DNA from: VFZN01 sp050249615
Lineage (GTDB): Bacteria > Acidobacteriota > Vicinamibacteria > Vicinamibacterales > UBA2999
Reading direction: 5' to 3'
Assembly: GCA_050249615.1 (NCBI GenBank)
Contig: JBFWQE010000011.1
Span: forward strand, 1 to 64,000
DNA: 64,000 nucleotides
The first letter of the stretch is position 1. Every line of letters begins with the position of its first letter. Both the position numbers and the translations under genes were made by a program. The notes below the pieces were generated by a model, which was not told the origin of the DNA, did no database searches, and saw only the letters and a list, made by a program, of their open reading frames with translations. Shown here piece after piece: positions 16,916 to 24,570 of this stretch.

Positions 16916-17842
16916 ATGGCCGATTTCAACATCCGATCCGAGTCGGTGGACGTCGAGCAGATCATGACCCAGATCCGCGGACGCATCGCCGAGAAGCGCG
17001 GGGTGGACTACACCGAGGAGCAGATCCGCGAGCTGGCCAACGTCCGGCTCGAGAAGTTCCTCGATCCGAAGAACCTCCGCTCGGACCTGCTCGAGCAGTT
17101 CCGGCGAAGCCGGCCGGCCATCAAGGTCGACCCGGCGGCGTTCGAGCCGCCCTACACCTTCGACGACCAGACCCTGTTCGCGTCACACCGCGCGCCGCTC
17201 CGGTTCATCCGGAAGCTGCTGCTGCCCATCCTGAAACTGTTCTTCAATCCGAACACGCTCAACCAGGTGCTGCACACGCAGGCGCAGTTCAACGTCGAGC
17301 TCCTCAAGCGCGACGCCACGCGCCGCATCGAGCGCGCCGAGTGGAACGCCCTGTACTACGAGGTGCTGCACAACCTCGTGCTCGAGACCACGCGGATGGG
17401 CATCGAGGTCAAGAACCTGCGGATGCGCGTCGAGTCGCTCTCGAGCCGCCTCGACTTCAGCGAGCGCCGCGTGCGCGCGCTCGAAGGGGTGGTGCAGTAC
17501 CGTCCCGAGGCCCTGCGCTCCCGGGATCGGCGCGAGCTTCCGCCGGAGGCGGCGGCGGGCGCGGCCACCGAGGGCGTGGTGGCCGAGGGGCTCGAGGCCG
17601 CCGGTGAGATGGCGCAAGCGGGGGGCCGTCCCGACAGTGAGGGCGCGTCGCGCCGGCGCCGGCGGCGACGCCGCGGCCGCCGCGGCGGTCGCGAGGGCCT
17701 GCCGGGCGAGGCGCCCGCAGGCGGCGGAGACGACACGCAGGCGGCGGACGCGGGCGGCGAGGCCGGATCCGACGCCGACGCGGATGCCTTTGTGGACGAG
17801 GGTCCCGACGCCGAGGATCCGTCCACGCCAGACGCGCAGTGA
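16916..17842 (+). CDS. Helical protein with Arg/Gly-rich tail (glycan-operon companion)
   Basis: A 308 aa protein. Residues 1-70 are charged and helical (DVEQIMTQIRGRIAEKRG), residues ~95-120 contain a proline/hydrophobic patch (RKLLLPILKLFF) that could touch the membrane, and residues ~140-195 look coiled-coil (VKNLRMRVESLSSRLDFSER). The tail from ~240 is disordered, with a dense Arg/Gly block near 17645-17700 and then acidic residues to the end. No enzyme motif is seen. Similar helical proteins accompany GT4 genes in other genomes, which suggests a scaffold. Its stop overlaps the next GTG start (GTGA). Confidence 0.65.
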   Translation: MADFNIRSESVDVEQIMTQIRGRIAEKRGVDYTEEQIRELANVRLEKFLDPKNLRSDLLEQFRRSRPAIKVDPAAFEPPYTFDDQTLFASHRAPLRFIRKLLLPILKLFFNPNTLNQVLHTQAQFNVELLKRDATRRIERAEWNALYYEVLHNLVLETTRMGIEVKNLRMRVESLSSRLDFSERRVRALEGVVQYRPEALRSRDRRELPPEAAAGAATEGVVAEGLEAAGEMAQAGGRPDSEGASRRRRRRRRGRRGGREGLPGEAPAGGGDDTQAADAGGEAGSDADADAFVDEGPDAEDPSTPDAQ

Positions 17843-19422
17843 AGGTCGCGATTGTCGTCCAGCGCTACGGCGCGGACATCAGCGGCGGCGCGGAGCTGCA
17901 CGCCCGGTACATCGCCGAGCACCTGGTCCGGCACGTGGCGGTCGAGGTCCTGACCACGTGCGCGTCCGACTACATCACGTGGCGCAACGAGCGCCCGGAG
18001 GGCGTGGAATCCGTCAACGGTGTGCCGGTGCGGCGATTCCCGGTGGCACGCGAGCGCGTGCCGAAAGAGTTCGGCGACTGGTCCGCGCGCGTGTTCGATC
18101 AGGCGCACTCGGTCGGCGACGAACTCGCCTGGCTCGACGCCGAGGGACCGACGAGCCCAGCCCTGGTGCAGCACATCCAGTCGCATGCCGGGGACTACGA
18201 CTTCTTCGTGTTCTTCAGCTTCCGCTACTACCACGCCTTCCACGGCGCCAGGGCGGCGGCGGGAAAGGCCATCCTCGTGCCGACGGCCGAGCGCGACGGC
18301 GCCCTGGGCTTGAGCCTGTTTCCGCCCGTCTTCCGGGGTGTGCGGGCGCTCATGTACAACTCGTGGGAGGAGCGTGCGCTCATCAACGCGGTGTCGGGCA
18401 ACACGGACGTGCCCGGCGTGGTGGTGGGCGTGGGATCGGACATCCCCGAGCAGACCAACCCTGCCCGCTTCCGCCAGAAGTTCGGGCTCCGCGATCGGTT
18501 CGCCATCTATGTCGGCCGCATCGACGAGAACAAGGGCTGCAAGGAACTGTTCGACTTCTTCGAGCACTACTCCTCGGCGCTCGTCGATGGCCTCCACCTG
18601 GTGCTGATCGGCACGCCGGTCATCGAGATTCCGAAGCACCCGCGCATCCACCACCTGGGGTTCGTGACGGACGAGGACAAGTTCGACGCCATCGCGGCCT
18701 CCGAGCTGCTGATCATGCCGTCCTACTTCGAGAGCCTGTCGATGGTGGCGCTCGAGGCCTGGGCGCTCGGCAAGCCCGTGCTGGCCAATGCCGCCTGCGA
18801 CGTGCTGCACGGGCAGTGCCTGCGGAGCAACGCGGGCCTGTTCTACGACGGATTCCACGAGTTCTTCGAGACGCTCCGCACGCTGGACGGCAACAGCTCG
18901 CTCGCCGCGGCCCTCGGCCAGAATGGTCACGCCTACTATCAGCGCCACTACACGTGGCCCGTCATCGAGCGCAAGTACACGGATATGCTCGACCGGCTGA
19001 AGCGCGAGCCCGACACCACGGTGATGGAACCACTGCCAGGCTGGTGGGCGAGGCGCCGGCGCGTGCTCGAGCCCGCCAACGCGGTCGTGGCGCGCCTGCC
19101 ACGGGGCGCCGCCAAGGTGCCGGAGGCTACCCGAGCGGAAGGGCGCTCGAGGAGGGATGAATCGAAGCCGGCTCGGGTCGCGGATGGTGCCCCACGTCCC
19201 GCCGCCGGCGCGGATCGGCGGCCCCCCGATCGGCGCGGAGGCCCCCGGAGGGACAACCGGGAAACCCGCCCCGCGATGCCCGGCACGCGGCCCGCCGTCG
19301 CGCCCCCCTCGTCGTCACGCGATCGGCAGCCGTCACCGGATCGCCAGTCTGCGGCCGCGCAGGGAGACCGCGGGCGGCGGCGGCCCTTCCGCGGCCGGCG
19401 CCGCTCCACAGGAGGGCGATGA
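17839..19422 (+). CDS. GT4 glycosyltransferase A with disordered C-terminal tail
   Basis: A retaining GT-B glycosyltransferase of family 4. MKVAIVVQRYGADISGGAE has the N-terminal glycine loop (QRYG..GGAE). The C-terminal Rossmann half has YVGRIDENKGCKELF and the nucleotide-sugar E-x7-E region PSYFESLSMVALE. Catalytic domains end near residue ~400; the last ~120 residues are a Pro/Arg-rich disordered extension unusual for the family. Start GTG at 17839 overlaps the upstream stop, and its own stop overlaps the next ATG (ATGA). It is clearly paralogous to the gene at 21775 (shared VQRYGA, VEVLTTCA.DYITW). Confidence 0.9.
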   Translation: MKVAIVVQRYGADISGGAELHARYIAEHLVRHVAVEVLTTCASDYITWRNERPEGVESVNGVPVRRFPVARERVPKEFGDWSARVFDQAHSVGDELAWLDAEGPTSPALVQHIQSHAGDYDFFVFFSFRYYHAFHGARAAAGKAILVPTAERDGALGLSLFPPVFRGVRALMYNSWEERALINAVSGNTDVPGVVVGVGSDIPEQTNPARFRQKFGLRDRFAIYVGRIDENKGCKELFDFFEHYSSALVDGLHLVLIGTPVIEIPKHPRIHHLGFVTDEDKFDAIAASELLIMPSYFESLSMVALEAWALGKPVLANAACDVLHGQCLRSNAGLFYDGFHEFFETLRTLDGNSSLAAALGQNGHAYYQRHYTWPVIERKYTDMLDRLKREPDTTVMEPLPGWWARRRRVLEPANAVVARLPRGAAKVPEATRAEGRSRRDESKPARVADGAPRPAAGADRRPPDRRGGPRRDNRETRPAMPGTRPAVAPPSSSRDRQPSPDRQSAAAQGDRGRRRPFRGRRRSTGGR

Positions 19423-20672
19423 GCATGCCGCCAGCGGTGCACCAGGTCCTGGCCACGCTCGGCTACGGCGACGCGATCGGCAACGAGGTGCTCGGCATCC
19501 AGCGCGTGTTGCGGGCCGCGGGCTACGAGTCGGAGATCTTCGTCGAGACCGCGGATTCCAGGCTCGAGCACCTCACCGAGGACTACCGTGACCTGCCGGC
19601 GGCCAGCCATCCCGACAACGTCCTGCTGCACCATTTCTCACTGGGCTCGAGGGCGTCCCGCATGGCCTACGCGCTGCCGGAGCGGATGGCGCTCATCTAT
19701 CACAACATCACGCCGCCCGAGTACTTCATCGACATCCATCCGCGGCTGGTGCAGCTCTGCTACCTGGGCCGCCGGGAGCTGGGCCTCTACGCCAACCGCT
19801 GCGAGCTGGGTCTGGGCGACTCGGAGTACAACCGCCAGGAACTCGAGGCACTCGGCTTCCCACGTACCGACGTGCTGCCGGTCGTCCCCGATTTCTCGCA
19901 CCTGGCCGGCCCTCCCAACTTCATGCAGGCGGGCGCCTTCGACGATGCCTGGGTCAACGTGCTGTTCGTGGGCCGCATGATTCCCAACAAGCGGATCGAC
20001 GACGTGATCCGCTGCTTCCATGCGTACAACCGCTGGTTCAACCCGCGCTCGCGCCTGCTCCTGGTGGGATCGCACGCCGGCTTCGAGCGGTACGTCTCGA
20101 TGCTGCAGGACATGGTCGACCGCCTTGGCGTGCCCCACGTGCACTTCCTCGGCCACGTCAGCAACGACGAGCTCGCGGCCTACTACGAGCTGGCAGACGT
20201 GTTCCTGTGCGCGAGCGAGCACGAGGGCTTCTGCGTGCCCCTCGTCGAGTCGTTCCACATGGGCGTACCGGTCCTGGCGTATGCGGCCGCAGCGGTGCCG
20301 GGAACCATGGACGGGGCCGGCATCCTCTACCACCAGAAGGACCCGCTCAAGGTCGCGGCGCTGATCGACATGATCGCCACCGATCGGGACCTTGCGGCCC
20401 GCATCGTGCAAGGCCAGGACGAGGCTCTCGACCGGCTCGAGCGGAAGGACTTCGGGGGGACGCTCCTTCGCTTCGTGGACCAGCTCCGGCAGGCCCCGCC
20501 GCGCGAGCACCCGCCCGTGGCCTTCGACTTCTGGGAGCAGGTCACCGAGGCGGAAGAGATGGACGAGATTCGTCCATTCCGCCCGGCGGCGTTCCAGGCC
20601 CTCCCCAAACCCCAGGAAGTCGGGAGCCGGCAGCCCGAGGCCGGGACCGGCGGTGGATCGAAGGCGCGATGA
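19419..20672 (+). CDS. GT4 glycosyltransferase B
   Basis: A 417 aa GT-B family 4 enzyme. It has GDAIGNEVLGIQRVL near the N-terminus, LGDSEYNRQELEALGF mid-protein, NVLFVGRMIPNKRIDDVI at the second Rossmann fold and the donor-binding E-x7-E in SEHEGFCVPLVESFHMG. This variant lacks a signal peptide and should act at the cytoplasmic face. It is paralogous to the next gene and coupled to it by ATGA. The last ~25 residues (from ~20617) fall in a degenerate GTCGGGAGCC-type repeat, so the C-terminus has been rewritten by repeat sequence. Confidence 0.9.
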   Translation: MSMPPAVHQVLATLGYGDAIGNEVLGIQRVLRAAGYESEIFVETADSRLEHLTEDYRDLPAASHPDNVLLHHFSLGSRASRMAYALPERMALIYHNITPPEYFIDIHPRLVQLCYLGRRELGLYANRCELGLGDSEYNRQELEALGFPRTDVLPVVPDFSHLAGPPNFMQAGAFDDAWVNVLFVGRMIPNKRIDDVIRCFHAYNRWFNPRSRLLLVGSHAGFERYVSMLQDMVDRLGVPHVHFLGHVSNDELAAYYELADVFLCASEHEGFCVPLVESFHMGVPVLAYAAAAVPGTMDGAGILYHQKDPLKVAALIDMIATDRDLAARIVQGQDEALDRLERKDFGGTLLRFVDQLRQAPPREHPPVAFDFWEQVTEAEEMDEIRPFRPAAFQALPKPQEVGSRQPEAGTGGGSKAR

Positions 20673-21742
20673 TCGTCAACCAGTGGGTGCCCGCGGCGCA
20701 CCGGGGCGATGCGGTGGGCGATTCCGCGCGGCGGGTGCGCGACCTCCTCCGCGGCATGGGCCACCAGTCCGATGTCTTCGCGCTCACGATCGACGACGAC
20801 CTGCAGGGAGACGTCCGCCCGTTCGCCGAACCGGAATCGCGCCGGGGCGACCTCACGATCTTCCACTTCGCGCTGGTCTCGCCGATGACGGCGGAGTTCG
20901 CGCAGCTGCCCGGTGGCCGGGTCCTGCAGTACCACAACGTGACGCCGGCCCACTTCTTCGGCCCGTGGGATCCGGCGATGTTCCGCCTGGCGGAGCTCAG
21001 CCGCGACGACCTGAAGTCGCTCGTCGGCCACACGGACATCGCCCTCGGCGACTCGGACTACAACCGGCAGGAGCTCGAACGGCTCGGGTTCACCAACACC
21101 GGCGTCTTCCCCATCGCTGTCGACCTGTCGCGAGTCACGGCGCCGATCGCGCGGCCGGCCCTCGAGGCCGTCCTCGACGACGGGCTGCAGAACTTCCTGT
21201 TCGTGGGGCGGATTGCCCCCAACAAGAAGATCGAGGACCACATCCGCCTGGCCGAGTTCTACAAGCGCTACGTGGACGAGCGCTACCGCTTCATCTTCGT
21301 GGGCAGAACCGACGGCGTGCCCCGGTACTACAACATGGTGCGGGCGCTGATCGCCGAGTTCCAGATGCCCCCGGATCGCTTCATCTTCACCGGACCCGTG
21401 CCGGACGAGGAGCTGGCGGTGTACTACCGCACGGCGAGCGTGTACCTCTCGCTGTCGGAGCACGAGGGGTTCTGCGTGCCGCTGCTCGAGGCCATGGCCG
21501 CCGACGTGCCGGTGCTGGCCTATGCGTCGAGCGCGGTGCCCGACACGCTCGGCGGCGCCGGCATCTCGTTCGCCCCGAAGGATCTCGAGTACGCGGCGGA
21601 ACTGCTGGGCGAGCTGGCGTTCAACGATTCGCTGCGGGAGGCGGTCATTGCCGGCCAGCGCCGGCGGCTGAAGGACTTCGGCGACCATCGGATCATCGGC
21701 GAGCTGGAACAGCTCGTCGGCAGGTCACAACGCGGCGCGTAG
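20669..21742 (+). CDS. GT4 glycosyltransferase B'
   Basis: A 357 aa GT4 enzyme closely similar in layout to its upstream neighbour: ALGDSDYNRQELERLGF, NFLFVGRIAPNKKIEDHI and LSEHEGFCVPLLEAMA match the corresponding blocks. MIVNQWVPAAHRGDAVGDSA replaces the usual opening. The ATG at 20669 overlaps the previous stop. A much longer open frame upstream is a shadow of the previous gene. It probably adds a sugar adjacent to that added by its paralogue, but neither donor nor acceptor can be read from sequence. Confidence 0.9.
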   Translation: MIVNQWVPAAHRGDAVGDSARRVRDLLRGMGHQSDVFALTIDDDLQGDVRPFAEPESRRGDLTIFHFALVSPMTAEFAQLPGGRVLQYHNVTPAHFFGPWDPAMFRLAELSRDDLKSLVGHTDIALGDSDYNRQELERLGFTNTGVFPIAVDLSRVTAPIARPALEAVLDDGLQNFLFVGRIAPNKKIEDHIRLAEFYKRYVDERYRFIFVGRTDGVPRYYNMVRALIAEFQMPPDRFIFTGPVPDEELAVYYRTASVYLSLSEHEGFCVPLLEAMAADVPVLAYASSAVPDTLGGAGISFAPKDLEYAAELLGELAFNDSLREAVIAGQRRRLKDFGDHRIIGELEQLVGRSQRGA

Positions 21743-21774
21743 CACGGGGCCCTGCCCCGCCACCGGAGACCATC

Positions 21775-23013
21775 GTGAAGATTGCATTCATCGTGCAGCG
21801 CTACGGCGCCGAGATTCTCGGCGGCTCGGAGTACCACTGCCGCCTCATTGCCGAGAGGATGGCGGCGAGGCACGACGTGGAGGTGCTCACCACGTGCGCG
21901 CAGGACTACATCACGTGGAAGAACGAGTACCCGGAGGGCACCGACCGCATCCGCGGCGTCACGGTCCGGCGCTTCGCCAACGCCAGGGCCCGCGACATCC
22001 AGCGCTTCAACCAGTACTCGGACTGGATCTTCAGCCACGAGCACACGCGCGACGACGAGATGCGCTGGCTCGAGGAGCAGGGGCCCTGGTGCCCTTCGCT
22101 CATCGACTATCTGGGCCGGCACCACAAGTCTTACGATGCCCTGATCTTCTTCACGTACCTCTACGCGCCGACGGTGCTCGGCCTCGGGATCGATCCGGCG
22201 CGCAGTATCCTCGTGCCCACCGCCCACGATGAGCCCGCCATCCGCCTGGGCATCTACCGGGAGCTCTTCGCCCGCGCCACCGCGGTGGCGTTCAACACCG
22301 AGGTCGAGAGGAACTTCCTCAAGACGACGTTCGAGATGCGGCTGATCGGCGAGGAGACGGTGGGCTGCGGCGTGGACCTGCTGCAGGACGAGCCGCTCCA
22401 GCCGCACGAGGAGCCCGAGGACGAGGAAGAGGTGCACAAGCAGCTGCCGCCGCACCTGCGGGCCAGGGGCACGTCGTTCCGCCGCCGGCATCGCCTCCAC
22501 GGGCAGTTCCTGCTCTACGGCGGCCGCATCGACGCCGGCAAGGGCTGCGAGGAATTGATCGAGTACTTCACGAGCTACAAGGAACAGGGGGGCGACGCCA
22601 CGCTGGCGCTGATGGGCGTGAAGCTGATGCAGATCCCCGAGGTGCCGTGGGTGAAGTTCGCGGGCCTGCTCTCGGAGCGCGAGCGCCTCCAGGCGCTCGA
22701 GGCGGCCACCATCGTCGTCGTGCCGTCGCCGTTCGAGAGCCTGTCGCTGCTGGCGCTCGAGGCGATGGCGGTGGGCACGCCCGTGCTGTGCAACGCGAGG
22801 GCGGAGGTGCTCGTGGAGCACTGCCGCAGCAGCAACGCGGGCCTCTACTACGCGGACCGCGACGAGTTCGTGGAGTGCACCAAGCTGCTGCTGGCGGACG
22901 ACCGGCTCCGCGAGCGGATGGGCCGCAACGGCCGGGAGTACGTGAAGCGCAACTATCGGTGGGACGTGATCATGCAGAAGTACGACAGGCTGATCGCGGC
23001 GCTCAAGCGGTAG
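21775..23013 (+). CDS. GT4 glycosyltransferase A'
   Basis: A 412 aa GT4 enzyme starting MKIAFIVQRYGAEILGGSE (GTG start at 21775), a paralogue of the gene at 17839. The second fold has LLYGGRIDAGKGCEELIEYF and the donor site VPSPFESLSLLALEAMA. Between the two folds lies an insert with a run of acidic residues (EEPEDEEEVHK) followed by a basic segment that the paralogue lacks. It starts 32 bp after the previous stop and is the last gene of the operon; the convergent regulator ends 45 bp beyond it. Confidence 0.9.
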   Translation: MKIAFIVQRYGAEILGGSEYHCRLIAERMAARHDVEVLTTCAQDYITWKNEYPEGTDRIRGVTVRRFANARARDIQRFNQYSDWIFSHEHTRDDEMRWLEEQGPWCPSLIDYLGRHHKSYDALIFFTYLYAPTVLGLGIDPARSILVPTAHDEPAIRLGIYRELFARATAVAFNTEVERNFLKTTFEMRLIGEETVGCGVDLLQDEPLQPHEEPEDEEEVHKQLPPHLRARGTSFRRRHRLHGQFLLYGGRIDAGKGCEELIEYFTSYKEQGGDATLALMGVKLMQIPEVPWVKFAGLLSERERLQALEAATIVVVPSPFESLSLLALEAMAVGTPVLCNARAEVLVEHCRSSNAGLYYADRDEFVECTKLLLADDRLRERMGRNGREYVKRNYRWDVIMQKYDRLIAALKR

Positions 23014-23058
23014 CACGGCGGCCGCCCGGCCCGTTCCCGCTCCGGGCGAATCGCGGGG

Positions 23059-24540
23059 TTACTCGACGTCCGACCCCACGGGCTCGAGCTCGTCGCCCGA
23101 TTCGGCCGGCACCTCTGCCGTCACCTCTGCCGGGTGGCCGCCGGCCGGCGCCTTCTTCCGGCGGGGCCGGATGTCGTAACGCTTGATCATCTCGTTCAGC
23201 GTGGTCGGCTTGATGCGCAGCAGTTCGGCCGCGCGCTTCTGGACGCCGCCGGCGGCCTCGAGCGCCGACTCGATCCACTGCCGCTCGTAGGCCGCGGTCA
23301 CTTCCTTCAGCGACACGCCCTCGGCCGGCATGACCACCTGCGGCAGGTGGAAGCGGGGCGCCCGGCGCACGTTCTCCGGGATGCGGTCTGCCGCGATGAC
23401 GCTGCCGCTGCTCAGCACCACCGCGCGCTCGATGACGTTCTCGAGCTCGCGCACGTTGCCCGGCCAGTCGTACTCCATCAACAGCTCGAGGGCGTCGGGC
23501 GCGAGCTCGAGCGCGGGCCGGCCGTTCTCCTGCGCGTACTTCTCGAGGAAGTGCTGCACGAGCAGCGGGATGTCGTCCCGGCGATCGCGAAGCGACGGCA
23601 GCTCGATGCTGATGACGTGGAGGCGATAGAAGAGGTCCTCGCGGAACCGGCCGTCCTCCATCTCGCGCCGCAGGTCCACGTTGGTGGCCGCGATGATGCG
23701 GACGTCCACCTTGATCGTCTCCATCCCGCCCAGGCGCATGAACTCCCGCTCCTGCATCACGCGGAGGAGCTTCGCCTGCGTCTCCATCGGGATGTTGCCA
23801 ATCTCGTCGAAGAAGATGCTGCCCTTGTCCGCGAGGTCGAAGAGGCCCTTCTTGGGATACACGGCGCCGGTGAAGGCGCCCTTGACGTGGCCGAAGAGGG
23901 TGGACTCCAGCAGGTCCGGCGGCAGATTGCCGGAGTTGACCGTGACGAAGGCCTTGTCGGCGCGCGACGAGTTGCTGTGGATGGCCCGGGCCACCAGCTC
24001 CTTGCCCGTGCCGCTCTCGCCGGTGATGAGGATGGTCGAGCGGCTGGGCGCCGCCTGTGCGATGAGCTCGAACACCTGCATCATCCGCGGGCTGCGGCCG
24101 ATGATGCCCGAGAACTTGTGGTACCGCCTGGCGGCCTCGCTCTTGAGCTGGGTGTTCTCCTCCCGCAGGCGGTGGTGCTCGATCGCGTTCCGCAGCACCA
24201 CCAGGACCTCGTCGTTCTTGAAGGGCTTGGTGATGTAGTCGAACGCGCCCAGTTTCATCGCGCGGATGGCCGTGTCCATCGACGCGTACGCCGTGATCAT
24301 GAGCACGGGCAGCGCGTCGTCCTGCTTCTTGAGCTCCTCGAGGACCTGCAGCCCGTCGATGCCCGGCATCATCACGTCCACGATCACGGCATCGAAGGGC
24401 AGCGCGCGGGCGAGCTCCAGTCCCTCCTGCCCCGACGAGGCCATGCGGACGGCGTACCCCTCCCGTTCCAGGAGGGCCTGCAGGATCTCCCGCATGATCT
24501 CTTCGTCGTCGATGACGAGAACCGAACCGTTACGCCGCAT
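23059..24540 (-). CDS. NtrC-family sigma54-dependent response regulator
   Basis: A 493 aa two-component regulator. Residues 1-125 are a receiver domain (VLVIDDEE, phospho-acceptor Asp in VDVMMPG near 56, Lys in TKPF). Residues ~140-375 are an AAA+ sigma54-activation domain with Walker A GESGTGKE, the sigma54-contact loop GAFTGA and FFDEIGN. The C-terminal ~45 residues hold a Fis-type helix-turn-helix (QKRAAELLRIKPTTLNEMI), followed by a disordered tail. It therefore activates sigma54 promoters when phosphorylated. The kinase gene directly upstream (30 bp gap) is its evident partner. Targets are unknown. Confidence 0.95.
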   Translation of the reverse strand: MRRNGSVLVIDDEEIMREILQALLEREGYAVRMASSGQEGLELARALPFDAVIVDVMMPGIDGLQVLEELKKQDDALPVLMITAYASMDTAIRAMKLGAFDYITKPFKNDEVLVVLRNAIEHHRLREENTQLKSEAARRYHKFSGIIGRSPRMMQVFELIAQAAPSRSTILITGESGTGKELVARAIHSNSSRADKAFVTVNSGNLPPDLLESTLFGHVKGAFTGAVYPKKGLFDLADKGSIFFDEIGNIPMETQAKLLRVMQEREFMRLGGMETIKVDVRIIAATNVDLRREMEDGRFREDLFYRLHVISIELPSLRDRRDDIPLLVQHFLEKYAQENGRPALELAPDALELLMEYDWPGNVRELENVIERAVVLSSGSVIAADRIPENVRRAPRFHLPQVVMPAEGVSLKEVTAAYERQWIESALEAAGGVQKRAAELLRIKPTTLNEMIKRYDIRPRRKKAPAGGHPAEVTAEVPAESGDELEPVGSDVE

Positions 24541-24570
24541 AGAACTGCTCCGGCACCTCGTGGCGCGCCT

